From Neorhizobium galegae (GTDB lineage: Bacteria > Pseudomonadota > Alphaproteobacteria > Rhizobiales > Rhizobiaceae): 64,000 bases of DNA. Position 1 is the stretch's first letter, and every line of letters begins with the position of its first letter. The notes beneath the pieces were generated by a model that did not search any database, was not told where the DNA came from, and saw only the letters and a program-made list of their open reading frames with translations. Made by a program: the position numbers and the translations under genes. This document shows positions 43,340-51,867 of the stretch, one piece after another. Location: the NCBI RefSeq assembly GCF_021391675.1, contig NZ_CP090095.1:3043501-3107500 (forward strand). The letters run 5' to 3'.

Positions 43340-43509
43340 TGGTTCGAACCCCTCTTCTCGTTCGTCCGCAACGAAGAACTTAACCGTTGCTTAAGCGACT
43401 ATCCGTTGCTGCATCGCAAAACCGTATACGTCGAATGACGTACCGGAGGGGGAGAAGGGGGAAGAACGGTGCCCTGGTGGGACCCCTCGTGGCATCTTCG
43501 GATGAAACA

Positions 43510-43524
43510 GCACCGGCACGGCCA
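43510..43524 (-). promoter_or_regulatory. Possible sigma-54 promoter of urtA (weak)
   Basis: On the minus strand TGGCCGTGCCGGTGC has the -24 GG and -12 GC elements at the correct spacing, but only part of the TGGCACG/TTGC consensus. It would give a leader of about 160 nt. NtrC control of urea transport is common; no NtrC dyad is seen nearby. Confidence 0.28.
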
Positions 43525-43547
43525 GCATCGAGCCCCCTCATTATATA

Positions 43548-43573
43548 TTAACCATACATGATATATTAACCAT
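43548..43573 (+). promoter_or_regulatory. Tandem TTAACCAT (CtrA half-site-like) motifs upstream of the flagellin gene
   Basis: TTAACCAT occurs at 43548-43555 and 43566-43573 inside an exact 14-bp direct repeat (ATATATTAACCATA, 18-bp period). TTAACCAT is the half-site enriched at CtrA-bound promoters in alphaproteobacteria. The motifs end 63 bp before the flagellin ATG. Confidence 0.5.
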
Positions 43574-43636
43574 ATTTCGATTGTATAATCCGGCGCTTAA
43601 TTAGGGCGTGAGGAGTTGTTTCCGGTGTAAAGTACT

Positions 43637-44944
43637 ATGAGTAGCATCCTCACAAATGCTGGAGCTACTTCTGCGCTCCAAATGCTTCGCTCCCTCGACA
43701 GCCAGATGTTCGGGGCAGAGCGGCAGGTCGCGTCCGGCTTGCGTATCGAACAAGCCTCCGACAACGCGGCCTACTGGTCGATCGCCACCACCATGCGATC
43801 GGACAATGGCGCCCTCTCGGCCGTGCAGGACGCCCTTGGCCTTGGAGCAGCAAAGGTCGAGACGGCCTATGAAGGCATCGCTGCGACCACCGATATTCTG
43901 GCGGCGTTCATGGCCAAGGTCGTTTCCGCCCAGCAGGACGGAATAGACAAGAACAAGATCCAGGAAGAACTGGAGCAGTTGAAGCAGCAGATCGTCTCGA
44001 TATCCAACTCCGCAAGCTTCGCCGGCCAGAACTGGTTGCGGTCGGACATGCAGGGCCAGGCCAGCGAAGCGGGCGCGAAGACTTCTGTCGTATCATCGTT
44101 CAATCGCAGCGAGGATGGAACCGTCTCCGTCGGAACCATCGACGTCGATCTGTCGAAACTCGTACTGTTTAAGAATGGCGGCGGCGGAATTCTGCAGAAA
44201 GAGCCTGATCCGGATCTGGGTCATGGCCTCGGCACGATCGGTGGATTGCTCGGATTTTCGACATCGGGTTATGGCGACGTGCCAGGCCCGGTATTCGACC
44301 AGCCCTTCACGATTACGAAATTCGACGTCGTCACGGTCGCCTTTTCAGTGGGTACGTCCAACGATACGTTCGTGATCACCAAGAATGTCGTCGACCAGGC
44401 GCTCGGAGGCCAAATCGGATACGGCTTCGACGGAGATATCGAAAGCACGGCCGATTGGGCGAAAGTCCTCCTGCAGGCAACGTTTCTCAACAAGGCGCCC
44501 CCCGACATCCTGTTTGCGGCTCAGGGCGGCGCGCCGAATATCTTCTTTCGCGCCACCATTCCTCTCGCCGCAGAGCTGATCACCGTTCAGCCGCCCGTCC
44601 ACACCCGGACGCTGCCGCCGGAGGGTATCGATATTCTCGATATCGACGTCACCGATCCCGACATCGATTTTCCGACAATCACCTTGGTTCTCGACGAGAT
44701 GCAGCAGAAGGTCATATCGGCCGGTGCCTACCTTGGCTCGCTGAGGTCGAGGATCGCGATGCAGGAAGCATTTGGAAACAGTCTCGCGGACAGTCTCGAC
44801 AGAGGCATTGGACGCCTCGTCGATGCGAATATGAGCGAGGCATCGAGCCGGCTCAAGGCACTGCAAGTCCAGCAGCAACTCGCGACCCAGTCGCTTTCCA
44901 TCGCCAATTCGGACGCGCAAAACATCCTGTCTCTCTTCCGGTAG
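43637..44944 (+). CDS. Orphan flagellin
   Basis: 435 residues. The N-terminal D0/D1 (SILTNAGATSALQMLRSLDSQ, ASGLRIEQASDNAAYWSIATTM) and the C-terminal D1/D0 (RSRIAMQEAFGNSLADSLDRG, late LATQSLSIANSDAQNILSLFR) regions are clear rhizobial flagellin. The middle region (about 150-340) is variable and unusual: Pro- and Asp-rich with IDILDIDVTDPDIDF. No other flagellar gene is nearby, so it is an isolated copy, perhaps a specialised or alternative filament protein. Upstream TTAACCAT repeats suggest CtrA control. Confidence 0.9.
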   Translation: MSSILTNAGATSALQMLRSLDSQMFGAERQVASGLRIEQASDNAAYWSIATTMRSDNGALSAVQDALGLGAAKVETAYEGIAATTDILAAFMAKVVSAQQDGIDKNKIQEELEQLKQQIVSISNSASFAGQNWLRSDMQGQASEAGAKTSVVSSFNRSEDGTVSVGTIDVDLSKLVLFKNGGGGILQKEPDPDLGHGLGTIGGLLGFSTSGYGDVPGPVFDQPFTITKFDVVTVAFSVGTSNDTFVITKNVVDQALGGQIGYGFDGDIESTADWAKVLLQATFLNKAPPDILFAAQGGAPNIFFRATIPLAAELITVQPPVHTRTLPPEGIDILDIDVTDPDIDFPTITLVLDEMQQKVISAGAYLGSLRSRIAMQEAFGNSLADSLDRGIGRLVDANMSEASSRLKALQVQQQLATQSLSIANSDAQNILSLFR

Positions 44945-45068
44945 GAGATCGTCATCCTTGACGGCAGGCGCGCATTGCGCGTGCGATATATGACCTCCAA
45001 GGTAATCGACCCGGCGACCGACGGCATCTATCCAGGATCCAGCTTTGCAGCGTGAAAGGATCAGCCCC

Positions 45069-45389
45069 ATGCCCGTCACCTACGTCATTCGTTTCGATAT
45101 CCTCCCAGGCCAGCGCGACCGCTTCATCGCTCTTCTGAACGGCGTGCTCGATGCCATGCGGCACGAGCCGATGTTCCACAATGCCATGCTGCATGCCGAT
45201 CCCGGGAACGAGAACCACGTGATGCTCTACGAGACCTGGGAGGATCATCAGGACGTCCTGGACGTGCAGTTGCAGCGCCCCTATCGCCAGGCATGGCACG
45301 CGGCCCTTGCCGATCTCCTCGCCGGGCCTCGGGACATTTCGATCTGGCATCCGATCCGCAGCGACCGTTCGGCACAATCTCGTTCCTGA
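45069..45389 (+). CDS. Antibiotic biosynthesis monooxygenase (ABM) family protein
   Basis: 106 residues from ATG 45069. The ferredoxin-like ABM fold is shown by TYVIRFDILPGQRDRFIALL, FHNAMLHADPGNENHVMLYETW and the final DISIWHPI. Such proteins are YgiN-like quinol monooxygenases or simple dimers of unknown role. It stands alone; the 8-residue in-frame extension upstream lacks a ribosome site. Confidence 0.78.
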   Translation: MPVTYVIRFDILPGQRDRFIALLNGVLDAMRHEPMFHNAMLHADPGNENHVMLYETWEDHQDVLDVQLQRPYRQAWHAALADLLAGPRDISIWHPIRSDRSAQSRS

Positions 45390-45479
45390 CGGGGGAGCTG
45401 TCGCGGATTGCCTGCCGATTGATGTCCTTACTTCTTTGAGTCATTCTTCCGGATCATCCTTGGCTTCGAGGATCTGGAA

Positions 45480-46136
45480 ATGAAGCGCGGTCTATTTTTC
45501 GGCGTCATCGCCGCCGCAGGCCTGCTCGCCGGAGCGGCATTCGTCGTGGTCGGCCAGACAAAAGTCCCGCCGGAAGCGATCCGGTCGTCCGTCATCCGCT
45601 CTCCCGAACTGATGGACCGGGCCTGGACACTGCCAGTGGCGGCAACCTTTGGCCCAAACATCACTTGGCAATCGAACGGCTCGCGGTGCGGTCCCGCAAG
45701 CATTGCCAATGCGTTTCGCTCCGCCGGCGAGGAGGAAACGACCGAGGCCGAGGTGCTGGACGGGACCGGGATGTGCTGGACCGGGTTCTGCATCATCGGC
45801 CTGACGCTGGATGAACTTGCCGACCTCGCCCGAATGAAAACCGAGCGGAAGGTTTCGGTTCTGCGCAACCTGACCGCCGACGAATTCCGCCAGCATATGA
45901 AGCACGCCAACGACCCGGGTCGCCGCTACATCGTCAATTTCACGCGTGAAAAGATCTTTGGAGCAGGCGCCGGTCACCATTCTCCGATCGGAGGATATCT
46001 GGAGGCCGAGGATCTGGTGCTCGTCCTCGATGTCAACGAAGACTACAAGCCCTGGCTTGTCGAGCGGGAACGGTTGTTCTCGGCAATGGACACGCTCGAT
46101 GGAGACAGGAAGCGCGGCCTGCTTCTGATCGAATAG
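45480..46136 (+). CDS. Phytochelatin synthase-like cysteine peptidase
   Basis: 218 residues. An N-terminal membrane anchor or signal (LFFGVIAAAGLLAGAAFVVV) precedes a papain-fold domain of the prokaryotic phytochelatin-synthase type. SNGSRCGPASIANAFRSAG carries Cys70, GAGHHSPIGGY carries His166 and LVLDVNEDYKPW carries Asp184, a complete triad. Bacterial relatives (Nostoc alr0975) cleave glutathione to gamma-glutamylcysteine with little chain synthesis. There is no C-terminal Cys-rich domain as in plant enzymes. Periplasmic location is implied by the anchor. It may act in metal tolerance or glutathione turnover. Confidence 0.85.
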   Translation: MKRGLFFGVIAAAGLLAGAAFVVVGQTKVPPEAIRSSVIRSPELMDRAWTLPVAATFGPNITWQSNGSRCGPASIANAFRSAGEEETTEAEVLDGTGMCWTGFCIIGLTLDELADLARMKTERKVSVLRNLTADEFRQHMKHANDPGRRYIVNFTREKIFGAGAGHHSPIGGYLEAEDLVLVLDVNEDYKPWLVERERLFSAMDTLDGDRKRGLLLIE

Positions 46137-46359
46137 CAGCGTCAGCCGCAGTGCCTTGCGACGAGGTGCCGATCACCCATCGGGCTTGCCATGCCTGCTT
46201 CGGGTCGGGACCGCGGACAAGGCGTTCGTTTCGATCGTTTGATAACCCGAGGTTACAATTATGTTGATTGGAGGCCTGCCGGTACTCTCACCCATACGGA
46301 CAGACACATCTGAGAGACTGTTTGGATCCGACATGCTGAAAATTGATGGCGGCAGGAAC

Positions 46360-47379
46360 TCAGACGTGCGTGATTTCGGCCTTGGGGCCGGGGTTCAGGC
46401 TTTGGAGAGTGAATTTCGCATCGAGCTGCTTTGCCATCGCTTCGACAATCCCCGTGCCAAGTCCCGGCGTTGAAAGTGCCGGATCGACTGGAATACCGAC
46501 GCCGTCGTCGCCCACCGAAAGCGACCACGCCCCGTTGTCGGAATGGTAATCCACCACGATCCTGCCATTTCGCTGGTCGGGAAATGCATGCTTCAGCGCG
46601 TTGATGACAAGTTCCGTGACGATAAGGCCAAGACTGACGGACACATTCGCCGTAGCAAGACTGTCGTCCACATTCACCTTGATCGATATTTCCTCTGGAT
46701 CAAAAATCATCGACGCGGCGAGGCTTTTGCAAAGTTGGGTGAAGTAGCTCCGCAGTTCAACATCGCCAACATTTGTTGCCGCAAGCTGCCGCTGAATCGA
46801 AGCGATCGACATGACGCGTCCATGCGCGAGCGTCAAATGCCAGCGGGTTTCTTCCGACTGAACCTTGCGGGCGCTTTGCAACAGGATGCTCGCGATGATC
46901 TGGAGACTGTTGGCGACACGATGCTGGACTTCCCGCAGCAGGATTTCCTTTTCTCGGAGCAGGTCGTCTCTGAGCTTCTCGGCGAGGCGCGCATCGGTCA
47001 CGTCGGCGATGGAAAGGAGCACGCGGACCCCTTCAACGTCGCCGTAATCGAGTTTCTGGGCACTCAATACCAAGTGTCGGGGCGCGCGGTCTTTTCGTTT
47101 CAGGTCCATTTCATAAGCGTGGATATCTGCGCTTCCCGACGCCGTGGCCTCCAGCAGCGACGCGAGGCTTCGTACGTTCCATTCACCATTGCCAAGCTCG
47201 GAAAACGGGCGGTTGGAAACTGTTGCGGGATCGATCTCAAATTCGCGGCAGAACGAAGAACTGCCGGCAATCACCATCAACTTTCCGTCCAGCAGCAATA
47301 GCGGCGCGGCGGAGGTGGAAACGATTGCGAGGCCAAGGCTCATCACACCTGTTGGCGGAAGAGGAGCGACGATAGTCAT
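46360..47379 (-). CDS. Histidine kinase of the HisKA_2 type with PAS-like sensor
   Basis: 339 residues from ATG 47379 (AGGGA upstream). A PAS-like domain spans about 10-125 (PLLLLDGKLMVIAGSSSF, EMDLKRKDRAPRHLVLSAQK). The phosphoacceptor helix is LLREVQHRVANSLQIIASIL (His near 150). A HATPase domain has ELVINALKHAFPD (N box), GDDGVGIP and TGIVEAMAKQLDA. HisKA_2/HWE kinases in rhizobia often signal through PhyR/NepR-type general stress response or PAS-linked light and redox cues. There is no membrane segment; no response regulator is adjacent. Confidence 0.83.
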   Translation of the reverse strand: MTIVAPLPPTGVMSLGLAIVSTSAAPLLLLDGKLMVIAGSSSFCREFEIDPATVSNRPFSELGNGEWNVRSLASLLEATASGSADIHAYEMDLKRKDRAPRHLVLSAQKLDYGDVEGVRVLLSIADVTDARLAEKLRDDLLREKEILLREVQHRVANSLQIIASILLQSARKVQSEETRWHLTLAHGRVMSIASIQRQLAATNVGDVELRSYFTQLCKSLAASMIFDPEEISIKVNVDDSLATANVSVSLGLIVTELVINALKHAFPDQRNGRIVVDYHSDNGAWSLSVGDDGVGIPVDPALSTPGLGTGIVEAMAKQLDAKFTLQSLNPGPKAEITHV

Positions 47380-47867
47380 GGATAAGTGTCCCTTTGAGGG
47401 ACCGGAGGCTCGCGCAGCGAAAGCCTTCCCCGGCATGGAATTCGCTCAAGCCAGCGTCTGCCTTTTTATAGTTCTACCGACATTACCACAGATGGGCGAA
47501 ATGCGCAAAGAAATCGACCTATGGGAGCATCCCTGAGGCATCAGGCTTTTGCCGGTGCTCATTGCGATACTCATCATGAGCGCTTGTGGCGCATTGTGGC
47601 CACCGTTCTCGATCCCGAATTGGTGCATTGCGATCATGCTCCAAAACCGATCCCGAGCCATCTGCCGTTCCCCACATTCTCCCTCTTCCCCCTTCTCCCC
47701 CTCCGGTGCGTTACAGCCGAACGGCGATTGGGTCAGAAGGCGATATCGCAACCGGCCAGCTGAGCCGCGTCACGCAAATCTCCCGCAAACCGTTCCGTGA
47801 CGGGAACATTTCCTCGCCTGAGCAATTGCCTCCCCGGACCCGCCAACCGCCCGAGGAGCTCAAGCCC
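47380..47867. other. 488-bp intergenic region without recognised genes
   Basis: This lies between the divergent kinase and GH13 genes and must hold both promoters. A pyrimidine-rich tract (about 47665-47705, CCTCTTCCCCC type) is present; I see no tRNA, good terminator or recognisable operator. Confidence 0.4.
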
Positions 47868-49529
47868 GTGATCAATGACCTCTGGTACAAGAACGCCGTC
47901 GTCTATTGTCTCTCCGTCGAGACCTTCATGGATGCCGATGGCGACGGGATCGGCGATTTCCAGGGGCTGCAGCGCAGGCTGGATTATCTCTCCGGCCTCG
48001 GCGTCAGCGCCATCTGGCTGATGCCGTTCCAGACCTCGCCCGGCCGCGACGACGGGTATGACGTCTCTGACTATTACAATGTCGATCCCCGCTACGGCAC
48101 GCTCGGCGATTTCGTCGAATTCACCCATGGCGCCAAGCAGCGCGGCATAAGGGTGCTGATCGACCTCGTGGTCAACCACACGTCCAACGAACATCCCTGG
48201 TTCCAGGACGCTCGCAGCGATCCGAAATCCCCCTATCGCGACTGGTATGTCTGGTCCGACAAGAAGCCGGCCAATGCCAACGAGGGCATGGTATTTCCGG
48301 GCGTCCAGAAGACCACCTGGACCCATGACAAGGAGGCGAAGCAGTATTATTTCCACCGCTTCTACGAGTTCCAGCCGGACCTCAACACCTCCAACCCGCA
48401 TGTTCAGGCGGAGATCCTGAAGATCATGGGGTTCTGGATCCAGCTCGGCGTGTCCGGTTTCCGCATGGACGCGGTCCCCTTCGTGATCTCTGAAAAGGGC
48501 GCCGAGGTGAAAAAGCCGAAGGAGCAGTTCGACATGCTCCGGACGTTTCGCGAATTCCTGCAATGGCGGCTCGGCGACAGCATCATCCTTGCCGAAGCCA
48601 ATGTGGTGCCGAAGGAGAACCTCGCCTATTTCGGCGAGGACGGCGACCGCATGCAGATGATGTTCAACTTCCACGTCAACCAGGCGCTGTTCTATGCGCT
48701 CGCCTCCGCCGATAGCCGGCCGCTCGTCAAGGCGATCAACGACACCTACGAGCGTCCCGCCACCGCCCAATGGGGCCTGTTCCTGCGCAATCACGACGAA
48801 CTCGATCTCGGCCGGCTGAGCGAAAAGCAGCGCCAGAAGGTGTTTTCGGAATTCGGGCCGGACAAGCACATGCAGCTTTACGACCGCGGCATCCGCAGGC
48901 GGCTGGCGCCGATGCTGCAGGGCGACCGCCGCCGGCTGGAGCTTGCCTACAGCCTGATGTTCTCGCTGCCCGGCACGCCGGTCATCCGCTACGGCGACGA
49001 GATCGGCATGGGCGACGACCTGTCGCTGCCGGAGCGCAACTGCGCCCGCACGCCGATGCAATGGTCGACCGAGCCGCATGGCGGCTTTACCAAGAACGAC
49101 AAGCCGGTCCTGCCGGTGATCAGTGGCGGGCCGTTCGGGTTCGAACACCTGAACGTCGCCCACCAGCGGCGCGATCCGAACTCGATGCTGAACTGGATGG
49201 AACGCCTGATCCGCATGCGCAAGGAAGCGCCTGAAATCGGCTGGGGAGAATGCGTGCCGCTGCAGACCAGCGACCAGGGCGTGCTGGCGCTGCGCTACGA
49301 CTGGCGCGACAATTCGGTGCTGGTCGTCCACAACCTGCATTCGACGCCGGTCGAGGTGGAGTTCTCGGTGGGTCTCGGCGACCATGGCGAGAAGCTGATC
49401 GACATCGCCGATGGCGGCAACAGCAAGGCCGAGGCGAATGGCAAGCATACGCTCCTGCTCGATGCCTATGCCTATCGCTGGTTCCGGGTCGGCGGCCTGG
49501 ATTATCTTCTGAAGCGCAAGGAGGTTTGA
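47868..49529 (+). CDS. GH13 alpha-glucanotransferase/trehalose synthase-like enzyme
   Basis: 553 residues, probable GTG start at 47868 with GGAG at 47855-47858. The GH13 barrel shows GVSAIWLMPFQTSPGRDDGYDVSDY split in two, DLVVNHTSNEHPWF (region I), GFRMDAVPF (nucleophile Asp), IILAEANVV (acid/base Glu) and LRNHDELDL (third Asp). The closest recognisable group is trehalose synthase (TreS)-like, converting maltose and trehalose. It lacks the maltokinase fusion found in some TreS. Alternative: alpha-glucosidase or amylase. It stands alone with no trehalose or glycogen genes nearby. Confidence 0.84.
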   Translation: MINDLWYKNAVVYCLSVETFMDADGDGIGDFQGLQRRLDYLSGLGVSAIWLMPFQTSPGRDDGYDVSDYYNVDPRYGTLGDFVEFTHGAKQRGIRVLIDLVVNHTSNEHPWFQDARSDPKSPYRDWYVWSDKKPANANEGMVFPGVQKTTWTHDKEAKQYYFHRFYEFQPDLNTSNPHVQAEILKIMGFWIQLGVSGFRMDAVPFVISEKGAEVKKPKEQFDMLRTFREFLQWRLGDSIILAEANVVPKENLAYFGEDGDRMQMMFNFHVNQALFYALASADSRPLVKAINDTYERPATAQWGLFLRNHDELDLGRLSEKQRQKVFSEFGPDKHMQLYDRGIRRRLAPMLQGDRRRLELAYSLMFSLPGTPVIRYGDEIGMGDDLSLPERNCARTPMQWSTEPHGGFTKNDKPVLPVISGGPFGFEHLNVAHQRRDPNSMLNWMERLIRMRKEAPEIGWGECVPLQTSDQGVLALRYDWRDNSVLVVHNLHSTPVEVEFSVGLGDHGEKLIDIADGGNSKAEANGKHTLLLDAYAYRWFRVGGLDYLLKRKEV

Positions 49530-49530
49530 G

Positions 49531-50493
49531 CTATCCCCCCGCCCTCACCTCGCGCACCCCGCGCCCGGTCTTCTGCCGCAGCAAGGCCCGAAGCGTGACG
49601 CCGTCGGCATAACCGACGAGCGTTGCGATCTCGTCCGGGCTCTTGTCGCTGGTCTTCAGGAGATGCACGGCGCGCTCGACCCTCAGATCCTGGAAATAGG
49701 AAAGCGGCGTCTTGCCGAGCACCTGCTGCATGCGCCGCGCCAGCGTCCGCTTGCTGGCGCCAACCACATCGGCAGCGTCGTCGAGCGAAAACCCTTCCGA
49801 AAGCCTGCCGCGTGCCCAGCGCTCGAAACGCTGCACCAGCGGGTCGGCATGCGAAAGATGGTCGGTGATCACGTAAGCGGACTGGGACGGCCGGTTGTCG
49901 ACGATCAGGTAACGCGCCACGAGGCCGGCCAGCTCCGGGCTCACCTGCCGTACCAGCCAGAGCGCCATGTCCATGTGGCCGAGTGCGGCGCCCGCCGTCA
50001 CCAGCGCGCCGGATTTCACCAGCATGCGGCCGTCTTCCAGCTGCACGGAGGGATAACGCTGGCGGAAGAGCGGCGCGAGCCACCAACTCGTCGTCGATTT
50101 CTCCCCGTCGAGAAGGCCGGATTCGGCGAGAACGAACGTGCCGACGCAAGCCGCGGCGATGTTCAAACCGGCCGCCTTCGCCTCGCGCAGCACCGCCCCG
50201 GCATCACGGATCTCGGCACGGTCGAGGGCGGGCACCAGCACATCCGGCATCTTGCAGGCGATCGCCGGCACGACCAGCCAGCCGCCGGCCTTCGGATCGA
50301 AGCTTCCCGAGATCGGCACGGAAAGCCCATGCGCCGTCTTCACCTTTTTGCGCACGCCGATAACCGACACGTCGAAGGTCGGCACCTCAAGTGACAGCAT
50401 AGCCGCCAGCTCGTTCGCCATGGTGAACACGTCGAGCATGGTCGACAGGCCGGTATCGAAAACGGGATCGAGGGCGAGGAGCTGTAGCTTCAT
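49531..50493 (-). CDS. GlxA-family AraC-type transcriptional regulator
   Basis: 320 residues from ATG 50493. The N-terminal DJ-1/PfpI-like domain (about 1-185) has AACVGTFVLAESGLLDG with the nucleophile-elbow-like Cys. The C-terminal AraC HTH pair has FSLDDAADVVGASKRTLARRMQ and SPDEIATLVGYADGVTLRALL. An in-frame extension of 84 codons upstream crosses the neighbouring intergenic region and is not conserved. It is divergent from the DUF488 gene; a perfect dyad (50514-50527) lies between them. Confidence 0.88.
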   Translation of the reverse strand: MKLQLLALDPVFDTGLSTMLDVFTMANELAAMLSLEVPTFDVSVIGVRKKVKTAHGLSVPISGSFDPKAGGWLVVPAIACKMPDVLVPALDRAEIRDAGAVLREAKAAGLNIAAACVGTFVLAESGLLDGEKSTTSWWLAPLFRQRYPSVQLEDGRMLVKSGALVTAGAALGHMDMALWLVRQVSPELAGLVARYLIVDNRPSQSAYVITDHLSHADPLVQRFERWARGRLSEGFSLDDAADVVGASKRTLARRMQQVLGKTPLSYFQDLRVERAVHLLKTSDKSPDEIATLVGYADGVTLRALLRQKTGRGVREVRAGG

Positions 50494-50513
50494 GGCAAGA
50501 ACACTATCAACAA

Positions 50514-50527
50514 TGTCAATATTGACA
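50514..50527. promoter_or_regulatory. Perfect 14-bp dyad between the GlxA-type regulator and DUF488 gene
   Basis: TGTCAATATTGACA is a perfect palindrome 21 bp upstream of the regulator start and 82 bp upstream of the divergent gene. It could be a dimer operator or overlap a -35 TTGACA. Confidence 0.5.
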
Positions 50528-50608
50528 ATAGGCAGCCAGGCCCGTCCGGGGGAATATCGCGCCTGAAAAACGTCGCCTGAGCAAGCCCGTTGCGATAAGA
50601 AGAGACGC

Positions 50609-51052
50609 ATGAACATGGATGTCACCACGATCGGCTTCACCAAGACGACCGCCGAGGATTTCTTCGGCCGCGTCAAGGCGGCCGGCGTGAAACGGGTCTT
50701 GGACGTGCGCCTCCACAACACCTCGCAGCTTGCCGGTTTTGCCAAATCCGACGACCTCGCCTTCTTCCTGAAGACGATCTGCGGTGCCGGTTATGTGCAC
50801 GAACCGCTGCTGGCGCCGACCGAGGAGATCATGACCGCCTTCAAGAAGCAGAAGGGCGACTGGGCGATTTTCCAGAATGATTTCATGGGTCTGATGGCGG
50901 ACCGTCAGGTGGAAAGTCACCTGAAGCCGGAAGCCTTCGACGGTTCCTGCCTGCTCTGCTCCGAAGACACGCCGCATCATTGCCACCGCCGGCTCGTCTG
51001 CGACTACCTGAACGGCAAATGGGGCGGCAAGCTCAGCGTCCGCCATCTCTAG
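50609..51052 (+). CDS. DUF488 family protein
   Basis: 147 residues. TTIGFTKTTAEDFFGRVKAAG, LDVRLHNTSQLAGFAK, CGAGYVHEPLLAP and late CLLCSEDTPHHCHRRLVCDYL form the DUF488 pattern with conserved Arg, Tyr, His and Cys. The CHRR motif resembles a phosphatase-like or metal site. Function is unknown. It is divergent from the GlxA-type regulator. Confidence 0.85.
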   Translation: MNMDVTTIGFTKTTAEDFFGRVKAAGVKRVLDVRLHNTSQLAGFAKSDDLAFFLKTICGAGYVHEPLLAPTEEIMTAFKKQKGDWAIFQNDFMGLMADRQVESHLKPEAFDGSCLLCSEDTPHHCHRRLVCDYLNGKWGGKLSVRHL

Positions 51053-51139
51053 AATACAGCCACCTCTAACATCTCGACTGAACAACCAGACACCCTAACG
51101 CCGCAGGGAGCCACCTCCCCGCGCGGGAGACCTTTTGCC

Positions 51140-51736
51140 ATGGCCTACGAAACCATTCTTGCAATCGCCCTCTTCTCGCTTGTCGGATCGGTCTCGCCGG
51201 GTCCGAGCAATTTCATGCTGCTGGCATCGGGCACCAATTTCGGCTTCCGGCGCACCGTGCCGCAGATCCTCGGTATCACCATCGGTTTTTCGTCGGTGCT
51301 GCTGGCGGTCGGCTTCGGTCTCGGCGCGCTTCTGACGGCCTATCCGCCGCTTGGATTGGCGCTGAAGATCGCCGGCAGCGCCTACCTGCTCACCCTCGCC
51401 TGGCGGATTGCCATGTCCCGCTCCGTCTCCAGCGATAGCGCGAGCGCCGCCCGCCCCCTCACCTTCCTCGAATCCGCCGCTTTCCAATGGGTCAACCCGA
51501 AGGCCTGGGTCGGCGCGCTGACCGCCATGGCGGCCTATGCCAGCGCCGAGAACCCGTTCGTCTCGGTGGTGCTGATCACGCTCGTCGTCGCCGTCGTCAA
51601 CCTGCCGAGCGTCGCCGTCTGGGCCGGCTTCGGCGTGGCGCTGCGGCAGTTCCTGTCCGATCCGGTGCGGCTCAAATGGTTCAACATCGTCATGGCGCTG
51701 CTGCTGGTCGCGACGCTCTGGCCGCTTTTGAAATAG
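51140..51736 (+). CDS. LysE/RhtB-family amino-acid exporter
   Basis: 198 residues with five to six membrane helices. FSLVGSVSPGPSNFMLLASGT at the N-terminus is the LysE/RhtB motif, and QWVNPKAWVGALTAMAAY the second. The substrate is not predictable. It is 87 bp after the DUF488 gene in the same direction and is probably independent. Confidence 0.87.
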   Translation: MAYETILAIALFSLVGSVSPGPSNFMLLASGTNFGFRRTVPQILGITIGFSSVLLAVGFGLGALLTAYPPLGLALKIAGSAYLLTLAWRIAMSRSVSSDSASAARPLTFLESAAFQWVNPKAWVGALTAMAAYASAENPFVSVVLITLVVAVVNLPSVAVWAGFGVALRQFLSDPVRLKWFNIVMALLLVATLWPLLK

Positions 51737-51867
51737 CCGCAGATGCAGGCTCGGACGATCGTGCAAGAACTGCGGAGGACCTTGATACCGGTCGGCCGCG
51801 CATCCGGCGCATAGATCCCGTGCCTGCAGCGGCATGCCGCCGCTGCCTCGCACAGAGGATCAGCAAC

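Noticed and set aside
44969..44981. Terminator after the flagellin gene (CGCGC-ATT-GCGCG)
   Set aside because: The stem is only 5 bp and no T run follows.
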